Below, piece by piece: positions 53,710 through 64,000 of a DNA stretch of 64,000 nt. How positions within the stretch are numbered: the first letter of the stretch is position 1; each line of letters starts with the position of its first letter. Where the stretch lies: contig OX637404.1 of NCBI GenBank assembly GCA_951799425.1, positions 16,888,045-16,952,044 of the forward strand, in the 5' to 3' direction. The translations under genes were made by a program, and so were the position numbers. A model generated the notes under the pieces. It was given only the letters and a program-made list of their open reading frames with translations, did no database searches and was not told where the DNA came from. Source of the stretch: Ilex aquifolium (taxonomy: Eukaryota > Streptophyta > Magnoliopsida > Aquifoliales > Aquifoliaceae).

Positions 53710-54736
53710 ACTAGTTATTACCCGTGCCTGAAGGCATGGAGTAATAAAAAAAATAGTCAACAATAAACATATTTGTATTCACACCCAAAATCAAATTCCA
53801 AACATAGAGGAGAGAGAAAAGAATTTAATACCAATTGTATTGGAGGTGAGCGGTGATAATAGTAGTGGAAGATGGCGATGGTTGTGGTGGGTGGTGGGGA
53901 GCGACGGTGATGGTGGTTGGTAGTGGCTGTGGTGGGGCGACGACGGTGGTGGGGCGGTAGTGGTGGCAAATGATGGCAGTGGTGGTAGGTGTGGTGGGAG
54001 TGGGTGACAGTGGCTGGCAGCGATGGTGGGCGACAACAGGTGAAGGTGGGTCGTGGTAGTGGTGGTGGCGACAATGGTGAAGGTTGGGTTATGGTAGTGG
54101 GGTGGCAGTAGTGGTGGTGGCGACAACAGTGGTGTTGGTTTTTGTGGCAGAGGTGGTGGTGGGGGTGGCGACGATGGTAGTGGTGATGGTGGTGAGGGTG
54201 GTGGTAAGGCAGTGGTTGTGGTGGGGGTGGGCAGGGTGGCTGCAGCGACGGTGGTGGTAGGGGTGGTAGTGGTGGTTGTTGTGACAGAGGTGGTGATGAG
54301 GTGGCAACAGTGGTGATAGTGGTAGGGGTGGTGGTGGGGTAGTGAGGGTAGTGATGGTGGCGGTGGTTGTGGTGGTGGTGGTTGTGGTGGTGGGGTGCCG
54401 GTGGTGGTAGTGGTGATAGTGGGACAGTGACAGTGGTGGTAGTTTGGCGACAATGGTGGATGTGGTGGTTGGTGTGGTGGTGGTGGGGGGGTAGTCGTGG
54501 TAGCGGTGGTGGTGGTGGAGTGGTTCCAAACACTATTTTTTTTAAAAGTACTTATGAGAAGTTATAAGTCTTTGAAACACTTTTTAAAAGTCACCCAAAA
54601 CACACAAATTTGGGGTGTTAATATTAGCTATCAGATTAACTTTAAAGTAAAATTTAAAAAGATCTCAACCGCGAAAAGTAAAAGTCATTTTGTTTATCTT
54701 TTGAAATTTGAATTGTATTGTACTTTATTTTATATA
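53710..54736 (-). mobile_element. Helitron H1, short non-autonomous copy with GGT tract
   Basis: The minus strand ends CATGCCTTCAGGCACGGG...AACTAGT at 53710: a GC hairpin (GCCTTCAGGC) followed by CTAGT, the Helitron 3' signature. Its 5' region (about 54550-54736) resembles the 5' start of H2. The middle (53850-54530) is a GGT/GGC-rich low-complexity tract; long His/Pro/Thr frames there are repeat artefacts, not genes. Confidence 0.6.
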
Positions 54737-54949
54737 TATATCTATATAATAAAGTAGAACGAAGTTTGAATTCAAAAGACAAAGAGAGGTCTAGATTATT
54801 TTGAGACAAATCTAACGGACAACGTAATTCCAACATAAAAGACGGTTCAGATCATCTCAAAAAATTTTGATCCAATGGTCTACGGTTAGTCCTAAATTTT
54901 TTTTTCCCGCCCATGAAGAAGTCTATCTCTCGCGCATATCTCTTTCTCA

Positions 54950-54980
<31 letters not shown>

Positions 54981-55510
54981 CAAGAAGCAGATCAAATGTT
55001 CTTCACAGCGAGGTAGACATCACCGAGTTCTTCACAGCCATCGAGTTCTACAGCCACCAAGTTCTTCACAGCCACCGAGTTCTACAACCACAACCACTGC
55101 CATTTCCAGGTAATCCCCCCATCCTTCTTCCCCTCTCCTCCCCTCTTTCTGTTTCTCCCACCACCTCCTCACGCTATTTCTCTATCTCTCTCTGCCCCTC
55201 TACCAGCCCAGCCCCAAAATGCCCCAATTTTATAGGTGTACATGATGTGTTCGTCAAAATGCCCCAATCATCACCGAGTTCTTTGCTCCATGATACAGTC
55301 AAGCTTTAGTTTATTGTTTATTGTTAACTCATTTTGGTTTATTGTTAACTGAAATCTGCAGTCAATCTTTGGTTTATTGTGTGTGTTTGCTCCACGGTTC
55401 ATTTTATTTTTCCTTGCATATATTTGTAGAGACAATTTGTTGTATACTACCTTCCAAAACAATCCATTATATAGTTTTTTCTTTCTCATTGTCTGGGTTT
55501 TGTTTGATCT

Positions 55511-55797
55511 ACGTGGGCAGAGAAATGATTGTGGAGTTAAAGAACGACTTTGTCACTCCAGGCAGCTTCCATTCGGTTGATCAATACCATCGAGGTTGAG
55601 AACACTAAGGTTGTCCATCAAGACAAGTACCCATGTATGATATTTCTTAGATGTAAGATTCAATTCTTGCTTAGTTTTTTTTTTCTTTTTTTATGTGCTG
55701 TCGTCAACTCTGTTGGTGTCAAGTGGAGTGATGTGGTGAGGTTTGAGTGCACCAGCTGAGATTCCCACATTCTTTTTGATGATGCTAACTGTTGGCA
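55511..55797 (+). pseudogene. LSM2-like fragment (U6 snRNA-associated Sm-like protein)
   Basis: The plus strand reads VGREMIVELKNDFVTPGSFH and SVDQY, then after a small deletion IEVENTKVVHQDKYPCM. This matches the Sm1 motif region of plant LSM2, where VELKND, SVDQYLNI, VVDQDKYPHM are the conserved blocks. A GTAAG donor-like site near 55653 and a second exon piece (VVRF...then FDDAN, 55728-55797) match the intron and the last exon. Frameshifts and the missing N-terminus make it a pseudogene. LSM2 itself is a subunit of the LSm rings for U6 RNA and mRNA decay. Confidence 0.65.
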
Positions 55798-55867
55798 AAA
55801 TACATGTTGTTCCAAAGGATAATATTTGTCATGTTGGTAACCTATGAAATGTTACAGTTATTGAGGC

Positions 55868-56003
55868 TAATATCCAATGCCCATTATTGTGAGAGTTTCA
55901 TCACTGTTAAGCTTAAGCATCCCAACAGGAGGACACTCCCAATTAACCCAGACGGCTCTCCTGACAATCTGACAAGAGACCTCAACCTTTAATCTTTGCA
56001 AAA
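55868..56003 (-). pseudogene. Plant RNase H-like (RVT_3) fragment
   Basis: The minus strand reads VWVNWECPPVGMLKLNSDET followed by a glycine-containing turn. W-x-x-P-x-x-G-x-x-K-x-N-x-D is the opening of the RNase H domain found in many plant LINE-derived proteins. Only this opening is present. Confidence 0.4.
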
Positions 56004-56049
56004 CATCCCTACCAGAATCATCTTCTTGGATTTTAGCCCTTATATTCTT

Positions 56050-57526
56050 AGTGGATCTCTCAATTATGGGAATGATGGCATTCATAGAATTACACTGTTG
56101 TCTTATGAGAACTTGCTATTTTGTAGGTGTTGCCAACATTTGTTGCTTTATTTTTTCTTGGAATTACTTCAAAAATTGCGCAGCTACCAGGGATGGTGTA
56201 AGTACATACACATCTGAAAAGTTGGGTTTCATTTCCATATGTATTACAATACTATTCTTCTTTATTTTTTCTTAATGCATTTTACTCTTAGGGTGAGATA
56301 GTAATATGTGTTAGATCACACTTTTTTTTATACGAGTTCCACGTACAATCTCAGTTCCATATAGTGGCTAATGGAATTTGTGTCTAATTTTTAAATCCAT
56401 GTAACACGATAAAAAAATTATAAAATCCCCCAATCCCGCATTCCAAGACGATCGTGTTAGTCCAACAATCGGAAGCAAAGTAAGTCAAGAATCGTCTTAT
56501 CTTCTACTCTGCTTTTTAGTATAAATTCCTCATAATTTTTCTTCGTTGCACTTCTTTTTCGGTACTGGTGTTCTTCGATTTATTATAATCACCGTTAATT
56601 TAACCTTATGAAACTCTACTTTGAAGATTTTTGAAGGTTTCTTCTTTGAACTCTAGGAGCTTTCATGGGCGACAGTTCGGTGATTGATCCTGAGGCTATC
56701 ATTTCTCACAAATTCCCTGAGGTACGAAGTTCTATTTCTATTGAATCGTCGTCATGTGTTACTGATTTTTTTAGGAACTTGATTACTTTTTGAGGTTGAA
56801 TCATTAGCTTTTATTTTTCTGAGACTGTTCGTTAATCTGTTTTCAATCTATGATGTTGCATATATGGGATGGGATTGCAGACTACATACACCTATCATGA
56901 AAGGTAAAGCCCTAAACTTTTCCAGCACTTACGGTGCTTTTTCTTGGAATGATACACTTGCTATGAACATGTGTATTCTATGTAATTTGTGGTCGTTCAA
57001 AACTAAGAGTGATATGTATTATCTATAGTGAGTCAAATTATGTTTCTTTGTGCGAATAGAGATACTGGAGCATGTTTAAGGGACGCCTTGGATGATAAAG
57101 ACCTCAAATATGTTTATCATCAAGATGGGCAGTAATCCACTCAGGTAAATGCAATGGTGTTATAAGTAACTTTGGTCTAGAGAAATGGTTTTGGGATAGT
57201 GGATCTCTCATTTATGGGAATGATGGCATTCATAAAATTACACTGTTGTCTTATGAGAACTTGCTACTTTGTAGGTGTTGCAACATTTTCTGCTTTATTT
57301 TCTCTTGGAATTACTTCAAAAATTGCGCAGCTACCAAGGATGGTGTAAGTACATACACATCTGAAAAGTTGGGTTTCATTTCCATATGTATTACAATACT
57401 ATTCTTCTTTACTTTTTCTTAATGCATTTTACTCTTAGGGTGAGATAGTAGTAAGTGTTAGATCACACTTTTTTTTATACGAGTTCCACATACAATCTCA
57501 ATTCCATATAGTGGCTAATGGAATTT
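56050..57526. repeat. Direct repeat pair (~330 bp) flanking the ECH2 fragment
   Basis: 56050-56379 and 57198-57526 are near-identical (AGTGGATCTCTCA, GGGAATGATGGCATTCATA, ACTTCAAAAATTGCGCAGCT, TGTAAGTACATACACATCTG and so on). The spacing is 1,148 bases. The ECH2-like exons lie between them. Confidence 0.9.
56665..57144 (+). pseudogene. ECH2: Enoyl-CoA hydratase 2-like fragment, first three exons
   Basis: Exons 56665-56721, 56881-56903 and 57060-57144 join in frame as MGDSSVIDPEAIISHKFPET, TYTYHERDTG and ACLRDALDDKDLKYVYHQDG, then Q-stop (TAA 57133-57135). Plant ECH2, a peroxisomal MaoC-type hydratase of unsaturated fatty-acid beta-oxidation, starts with the same pattern (HKFPE, YTY-ERD, GACGRDA, ELKYVYH-GQ). 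The stretch between ERD and GACG (about eight residues) is deleted, TAA interrupts the frame, and the catalytic domain is absent. Splice sites are still good (GTACG, TTGCAG, GTAAAG, AATAG). Confidence 0.75.
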
Positions 57527-58777
57527 TTATACGAGTTCCCTCTCCAGCTAACAATAGTAGTCCAAGAAAATCTCAACCTGTCTACAAAACTCAGAGTCTC
57601 TTCAAGACTTTGTTGGCCTCTTAACTACGTTCATGTATTTGTGATTTTTACGTACCATTAATCCTATTTTATTTTTCTGGTGGTCAATTCTCTGCAAATG
57701 ACATAAATTTTATGAGTTTTCAGTTCAAACATATGAGACTTTGATTATTAAAGTTGTGTTTTCTCTATCTCTTATTGTTTTTCTTTTGTTTGGTTAATTA
57801 AAATTAGTTCATACACAGATTCCAAATTAGTGTTTTAGTTTGAAATGGTATGTATCGTGTTGTTAATTAAAATGTGTAGGTAATGCTTTGTTGGGTATGC
57901 ATGCAGGTATGTTGAGAATGCAATTTAAGAATTTGGGAAATTTAAGCATTTGAGCCTAACGTGTCCACGATCAATGTTTTTTTCCTTTTGTTTTAAGTTG
58001 TAAATTGCTTTTAGGCAATATAGTATTCTTCGAGTTTTAATTTAATTTTTTGGCACATTTTAATTATTGCAACTATCTTTATTGATGTGTGTTGTGAAAT
58101 AACCGATGTGTGGCGCAAGCTTTTCATTGGTGGAAAAACCAGAACAAGTAGTGAATGATTACTTATTGAGCTCACACATGCACCATATAAATGGTTCTTA
58201 TTTAAATATCCTCATGTCCTGAATTTTACTCTGATTTATAAGTAGTTTTCATTCATTGAGATAGCCAAAATGGGTTTATTTCAATTTTTTAAGAATCTTA
58301 TGTTCTGTTTGTCACTTTTATAAGTATGCATATAGTTGTTTGTGTAAGAAGAATGGTACTGTTATAATTGGTACATAGTTGGATTTCAGTTTGTATATGA
58401 CATGATTTGATTATGATTATGAAATATATAAGTTTTGTAAACAAGTTGATATATTTGTGGTATCATATTTTCAGATGATACTCTGCCGAAAAATTGAAAA
58501 TTTTTACAGAGTATCCACATTTTGATAGAGTATTCACATTTTGACCCTTTTTATTTCACTAAAGTCATGGCATTAAAAATGACCAAACGATATATTCATT
58601 GTTTGATTATTTCGTATTTAAGAACTATGTACAGTGCCTTCAGATACATGATATTGTGCGAGTTTAGGCTTTCAGTTTAGTAAGTGTCCAAGTTCAGTGC
58701 TTGATTATTTCGCGTTCAAATTCAATGTTCGATTTTTTTTAGTTGCACTATGCCTTCAGGCACGGGTTATCCCTAGT

Positions 58778-59882
58778 ATAAAATAAAGTAGAGTTGAGTT
58801 TCAATTTTGAAGACAAAGAGAGGTCTAGATCGTTTTGAGACAAAACATAAACACATCCAATGGACAACGTAATCCCAATATAAAAAACGGTTCAGATCAT
58901 CTCATAAATATTGATCCGACGGTGTTCATACCAAATTTTCCTAACACTTCTATCTCTCATCTAACTCTCTCCCCTTATCTCATACTAACAGATACAAAGA
59001 CTCCTATATATCATCTAACTTTATCTTTCTATCTCATATTATAACTCTCTCTCTATCACCCGATACACTCTCCCTCATCTTTTCCATTTTTTAAAAAGCA
59101 ACCCAGCAACTCTCTCTCTTTCCTCTCTCCCTCCTCTCTTCCATTTTCACCCGATGCCCAGCAACTCTCTCTTCCATTTTTAAAAAGCAACCCAACAACT
59201 CTCTCTTCCGTCTCTCGGCTTCCCACACTAACACAGACACACAAAACATAGCAAACACACGTTGAACACAAAAAACACCCACACGATGAACACAACAAAC
59301 ACACACGCTTACTCACGCTAGATACAACACACACACACACATACACATACTCACACTTCTTTGTTTCCTCTGTTTTTTGACTATGTTTTTTATGCATACT
59401 AGATGATAGGATAAAGTCGCATAAAAGAAATAGTGACCCTACAGAGCCACGGACACACAACCTCAGGTATTTGTTTATCCTTTTCCTCCCCTCTCATCCT
59501 CCTCTCTGCTTCCTACACTAACACAGACACAAAAAACACAGCAAACACACACGATGAATACAACAAACACACACACTCATTCACGTTGGATACAACACAC
59601 ACACACATACTCCCACTTCTTCGCTTCCTCTGTTTTTTTACTATATTTTTTATGCATACTAGATGATCAGATAAAGTCCCTAAAAAGAAATGGTGACCCT
59701 TTCTTCATCTATTGCATATTTTTGGAAGTAAATGTTTTGTTTTTAGCACAAGTAGTGTTTTGAATTTTCAGTTTTCCTGCACGAAACAAGGAGCCCTTTT
59801 GATCGATAATTAATTCCATGAGACGCCATGGCTGCCAACGTCTTCTCCACCCGTTACGGGTGCATAGTGCCTTCAGGTTATC
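58778..59882 (+). mobile_element. Degraded Helitron copy H3
   Basis: Starts right after the CTAGT of H2 with ATAAAATAAAGTAGAG and repeats the H2 5' region (AAGACAAAGAGAGGTCTAGA, GGACAACGTAAT, ACGGTTCAGATCATCTCA). A hairpin relic ATAGTGCCTTCAGGTTATC at 59866-59884 is the likely 3' end. Inside are CT- and CA-rich low-complexity tracts and a direct repeat (about 59215-59445 and 59505-59700: ACACTAACACAGACACA, TTTATGCATACTAGATGAT, AGTGACCCT / GGTGACCCT). No gene is present. Confidence 0.5.
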
Positions 59883-62800
59883 ATTTTTTTATTTGTTATT
59901 ATATTTCTAAGATATGCCTGCCTTTTGTCCACACAACTCTTGATGGTTATGTTAAACTCCATTTTTGTATTTTTCATTAGCCTCTGGTGTTTTTGATTTT
60001 GGTATTAAGTGTGCGTCTACTTTTTGGAGCAGTATTGTAAACTTCTCTTATAAAGCTACTTATGATAGATGATATCTGGACCATTCTTTATACACTACAA
60101 ACTTCAAAAGCAATTTAGGTTATTGATGGTTTAATATTGAAATTCACTTATTCTTTTGCCTTGATGAATGGTTGCATTGATATAATTTTATATGTTATCT
60201 TTGATAATGCTATGCCTACTTAAAAACTTATTTATGTCTTAGCTAATAGGCATTTAATCACACAACCAGGCTTTTCCCATGTCCTCAAAAAGGAGAAGTT
60301 ACTACATTTAAAAAAAGGTAAAGGATATCCAATCTCAATGCTTTTTCATTATGTGGACATAATAAATTATGAGTACATTTGCACATTTGTGCATGTAGTC
60401 ATTGCATTCAATTATATATTTTCAGTTCTGGAAGTATTAAGGAAAAAAAATGATCACATATCTGGCCAAGATGAAATTATATCTATTTTCATCTCTCTAA
60501 AATTTTATTCACCCAACTGGAATTTCTCTTTGAGTTATTTTGCCTTTTTAATTATATGCAAGTTGTTTGCATTTAAATAATATTTTCAATTAAGCAATGA
60601 TTTGTTTGATTGGTGTGTTTTTACATTAATTTGTTAGACAATTGTTTTAGACTTAAGTGGTTGTTCAGAATTTCGCACACTGTTTTGTTTGTCTAATGAA
60701 CGTCACTAATATGTCTTGGTTCAGAATTCGAGCCTGTTTGGTTGGCCAAACTATTGGACAAAAGTAAGTTACATTTTTGTGTCTCATATTATATTTTCTT
60801 TTGGTTTTGTTAATTGTAAAGAAAACTTGATTCAATTTTTTCTCTGTTTTTCAGCTGATAGAATATGTGATTAATTTGCTTATACATGTGAAGCTTTAAT
60901 TTAATGACAAACTGTTAGAATGCTTTGAAATTTTCGTGCATTGTTTTGTTTGCAATCTGTGGAAGAAAGCAAGATAGCTACCCCTACATCACTTCACATG
61001 TCTCTTAGTTGGTTTAAGTGTTTTAGTTGCATTTATAAGGTTGTGTGTATGCTATTTCAAATCAATTTTTCAGTCCCTAAAATTGGTGAAATAAGGGGAT
61101 TTAAAATTTTGATTCATCACTTTTACTATACTTTTTTTATTATGATTTGGACCATTTTCCAGTATCTAGGGTAGGTGATATGTTTGAGTTCGTTTGATGA
61201 TCATAGCAGTGACTTTTAAACACATGCAAATGACTTTCATGACAAGTCTTACAAGGGTTAATACATTCAATTATCTAGGTTAGTAAGACTTATGTGTTCG
61301 ATTAATTTTAGATGAATTGTTAAGTCAATTTTCTATAGTTCTATGATTTTAATTGTCATAGTAAATTGGGTCGACTGATTTACTAACCATTTGATTTTGA
61401 TTACAGAAAAAACATAGGGTTGTGTGGGAAAATAGTCGTGGCTGTTGAGGGGAAGGCATGCTAGGATCATTGGACCTAAGTTTATTCTTTTTTGTAGTGC
61501 TATGGCTTTGAGGTGAATTGTGCAGTCATGGGAGCTCCTTCTTGGGCTGGAAGTTTTCAAATTCACGCAATTTTCAAATTAAGTGTTTTTTTATTTTTTG
61601 TGGTAATTTTGTATTTTGGTAGTAAGTATAACTGTGTTACCTTAAATGAAATATGAAATTCAATTACCATAGTAAGCATAATTTTTTTTATGGATTCTCA
61701 TTTTTTTTAATTAGGGATTTTTTTTGTTACACAGTGTATTTACGCATGAGTATTTTACCGATTGTTTTTTTGAATAATGGGTCTATATTAATTAGTATTT
61801 TGTGTTATACATTTCTTTTAAGTGCAATTTTTTTTTTTAAATATAGTGTCTTCAGGAACGGATAATGATATGAGGTGATTAGTGAGTTTGAGTTATAATT
61901 TGTTGCGATGTAATGATGTCGAGAGTTATGTGGTTGAGAAATTGAGCAATTTTGATCTGAAGTTCTGTTTTGACAAGTCACAAAAATACGTATATATACA
62001 TGTTTGTGTTATGGATGACATCGTCTGAGGGCGTGTATATAAGAGACCTAGGTATAAGGGCATTATTGTTGGTTGAATATTTTGACGTGAATGCGTGGTT
62101 TTGAATTACACTTGAGGTACTTTAGGTGATATGCACTTAAGTCGAGAACCCTTTTTTAAACTAACTTTTTGAAAATCAAGTGGCGTGATCGATGCGGAGG
62201 GTCATGAAAAATGAAAAGGGAATAGGTATGTCAATTGAATTGTTTGCATTTGAAATTCTATATTAGGTGCGACTTTTTATGTCTAATTTATTTATAACAA
62301 TTCCATGCTTATTATGAGAAAAATATTTTTTGACAGACAGTTGTCAATTTGTCTTATTGAATGAACCACAAATTGAAATTAGAAGGTTATATTAGTTGCA
62401 GGTATGTTTAGATGATTTTATTTTTTTTTTGACATCTTCCAAGTACCTTGCATTGTATGGATGAAATTCTATTAACAAAAAGAAAGCAAAACATGAGTTC
62501 ATGATTCTTTTATCATTGCTCATAAATCTTTGGTATGTACCTACGCTTTGTTAGTTCTATGCCAATAGTGAGTTATGCCATTGGTGTCGTGTTTGTGTCT
62601 ATCGTGGTGGTTAATTATTATTTGTCTATCATGGTGATTAATGGCTATGAGTACGACATTGGTTTTGTCTGCTTTTATGTTATATTTGTTGATCAATAAA
62701 AGTCATTTGATTTGGTGTATACTTGAAGTTCTAAAGTTGTTCTTGATAGAGTTGTGTTACCAATAATCTAATTCAATGCAAAGATTTGTGTTTAAATTGA

Positions 62801-62953
62801 AAATACTAAAGGAATATGCCAAATTCCTTTTGTTCTTTGATTCCATGTGGTTGAGCATTGAAGAGTTTGAATATTGAGGGACTGAACTATTATGAGTGTT
62901 TTTAGAGTTGCGAAAATAAGAGTAGATAACTTAATGTTCCTTTCTATGTTTAG
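59883..62953. other. AT-rich intergenic region
   Basis: No gene recognised. A further degenerate Helitron-type 3' hairpin (ATAGTGTCTTCAGGAACGGATAAT) lies at about 61844-61867. Confidence 0.5.
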
Positions 62954-63028
62954 GACTCATCTGTCGAGAACTCACTTGCTTTTAAATGGTACAATGCTCA
63001 AGAGGAGATTCTTGGAAAGAAAATAAAC
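62954..63028 (+). pseudogene. Probable xylose isomerase exon
   Basis: A 25-codon block between a good acceptor (TTCTATGTTTAG) and donor (GTACGT): DSSVENSLAFKWYNAQEEIL then GKKIN. Plant xylose isomerases have LAFKWYNAEEEILGKKMK at an exon end, followed by DW. Neither the preceding exon nor the next one was found in the window, so this may be an isolated fragment or one exon of a gene that continues to the right with long introns. Base composition of the exon is richer in G+C than its surroundings. Confidence 0.5.
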
Positions 63029-64000
63029 GTACGTGTTGGTTTTCTTTTCAATTTTCCTCCTTTTTTTACCAAGGTAGCTAATTTACATGGTTGCAGTTGT
63101 TAGTTGGTTGTGATTGTGAATTAACATGTGGTGTTATGTTTTTTAAGATTATCTTTTTATTTGACTACTTGGGAATGTTTGTGCTAAGAGAGTCACTTGG
63201 GATTATGGAATGTGTTTTTAAAAAAAAAATAAACTTTTCATATATTAATTGAGATAATTTTGGGATTATACCAAAATAGTTATTATTTGGGTTAAATAGT
63301 TTGAATGTTTGCTTGGGTTACTTGGAGGTTGATTGATGGAGTTTGAACTTATTTGTAAGTTTGTCTTTTAATTTGCTTTGTAGCTATGTGTCCACACCCT
63401 TAATTTGGGAGATGATTCATAAATTTAGGGATGTTTTTGGTTCTATAAACTTGCTCTTATTATGTGAGTTTCTTTGTGCGTGAATGTGGATGGGTTCATT
63501 AGATATCGGTTTGGTTTCATTGTTTAAATGGGTGCAGTTTAATTGTTTAAAATAAGAAGCCTTTCAAAATTTATATATAGGTTAATTATGAATGCTATAT
63601 AGGTTAATTATAACTTCGGAAACCCCCAAAAATTCATGATCGAGCATAATTTTTTTTAATTAATTATAACTTCACATTTTAAAATGGTAATTTTACTTTT
63701 AAAAAAAATGACTTTCAATATGGTATTAATTTTTTTTCCCAATACAGTATTAGGATGAGTGAATAGTTTATCTTCATCTAGAATTGAGGTTGATCAACTA
63801 TATTAAAAGAGGTATCGAACAAAAAATATAATTATTACGAATTAAATTATAATATTTAAGTGTCAAGTTACAATTTAAAAAGTTATTATCAATAAAAAAG
63901 CTTATAATTAATAAAAAATAAATCTTAAAATGTTGTTAAACTTCAGTTTAAATTTATGGGGCTTTGACTATTAAAGTTGGGTTTTTTTTATTCTTCACTG
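63029..64000. other. AT-rich region to window end; no gene seen
   Basis: Homopolymer runs of A and T and short stops in every frame. If 62954-63028 belongs to a real gene this would be its intron. Confidence 0.5.

Larger units (their letters stand above)
54741..58777 (+). mobile_element. Helitron H2 (4,037 bp) carrying gene fragments
   Basis: Starts TCTATATAATAAAGTAGA (54741), the form of plant Helitron 5' ends, and ends with hairpin TGCCTTCAGGCA (58751-58762) and CCCTAGT (58777). The same 3' signature closes H1 on the other strand. No Rep/helicase gene is inside, so it is non-autonomous. It contains fragments similar to LSM2, a plant RNase H domain and ECH2 with their introns, consistent with Helitron capture of genomic DNA. 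A (CT)n-(CA)n microsatellite lies at about 54950-54982. Confidence 0.7.

Noticed and set aside
53757-54533. Long minus-strand frames rich in His, Pro and Thr (up to 258 codons)
   Set aside because: They arise from a GGT-rich low-complexity tract that is open in all three minus frames; no domain and no codon bias, so not a gene.
59056-59460. Minus-strand Cys/Val-rich frame of 134 codons
   Set aside because: Caused by CA- and CT-rich low-complexity sequence in Helitron H3.
1-64000. tRNA and rRNA genes
   Set aside because: None seen on reading; tRNA-like signals were limited to primer-binding sites of retroelements. A covariance-model scan would be decisive.

Overview
The window is eudicot plant nuclear DNA. 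It is AT-rich, with spliced genes (GT...AG introns) and dense nested transposable elements of plant type: Tat-lineage Ty3/gypsy, an L1-clade LINE, Mutator-like elements and Helitrons. No organellar or bacterial gene organisation was seen. The species cannot be named from the sequence. Few genes here look able to make a complete product.

Layout. 1-1242 is the 5' end of a minus-strand Tat-type Ty3/gypsy element (open gag start, primer-binding site, complete LTR); an oppositely oriented LTR relic follows. 2465-17469 is a decayed minus-strand Tat element (B) with a 5-bp target-site duplication (TSD, ATTAT). It has gag, protease, RT, two RNase H domains and integrase on the minus strand, two antisense-ORF modules on the plus strand, and later insertions. 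17475-23560 is gene-poor, with a LINE relic, microsatellites and diverged direct repeats. 23570-29208 is an L1-type LINE with ORF1 and ORF2 broken by a few lesions; its RT block is still open.

29725-53390 is a tandem duplication of a small spliced gene. Its protein has a Tudor-like segment. Copy 1 (last four visible exons between 31352 and 48419) keeps an open frame, although its third visible intron has grown to 15.76 kb. That intron holds a MULE (31962-47399) with long degenerate inverted repeats, and the MULE holds a ~1.3-kb LTR-like insertion and a complete 10.7-kb Tat element (A, 35873-46588, TSD GGTCT). Copy 2 is a pseudogene; it lacks the MULE and its third exon is split by a 2.1-kb solo LTR with TSD AATCT.

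53395-59882 is a Helitron cluster. Two minus-strand copies carry GGT-rich tracts. A 4.0-kb plus-strand Helitron (54741-58777) carries fragments resembling LSM2, a plant RNase H domain and enoyl-CoA hydratase 2 (ECH2). A further degraded plus-strand copy follows. The right end is AT-rich and holds one probable xylose isomerase exon (62954-63028).

The most interesting signals are: (1) the antisense gene of element A, which has three short introns that all preserve reading frame, and which meets the pol gene tail to tail across a hairpin-forming 27-bp minisatellite; (2) four unrelated LTR-like insertions with the same layout, arrays of a short palindrome upstream of a TATA box, each using a different palindrome; (3) the gene-capturing Helitron; and (4) the host gene that stays open around a 15.76-kb nested-TE intron, with its own duplicate serving as the empty-site control.
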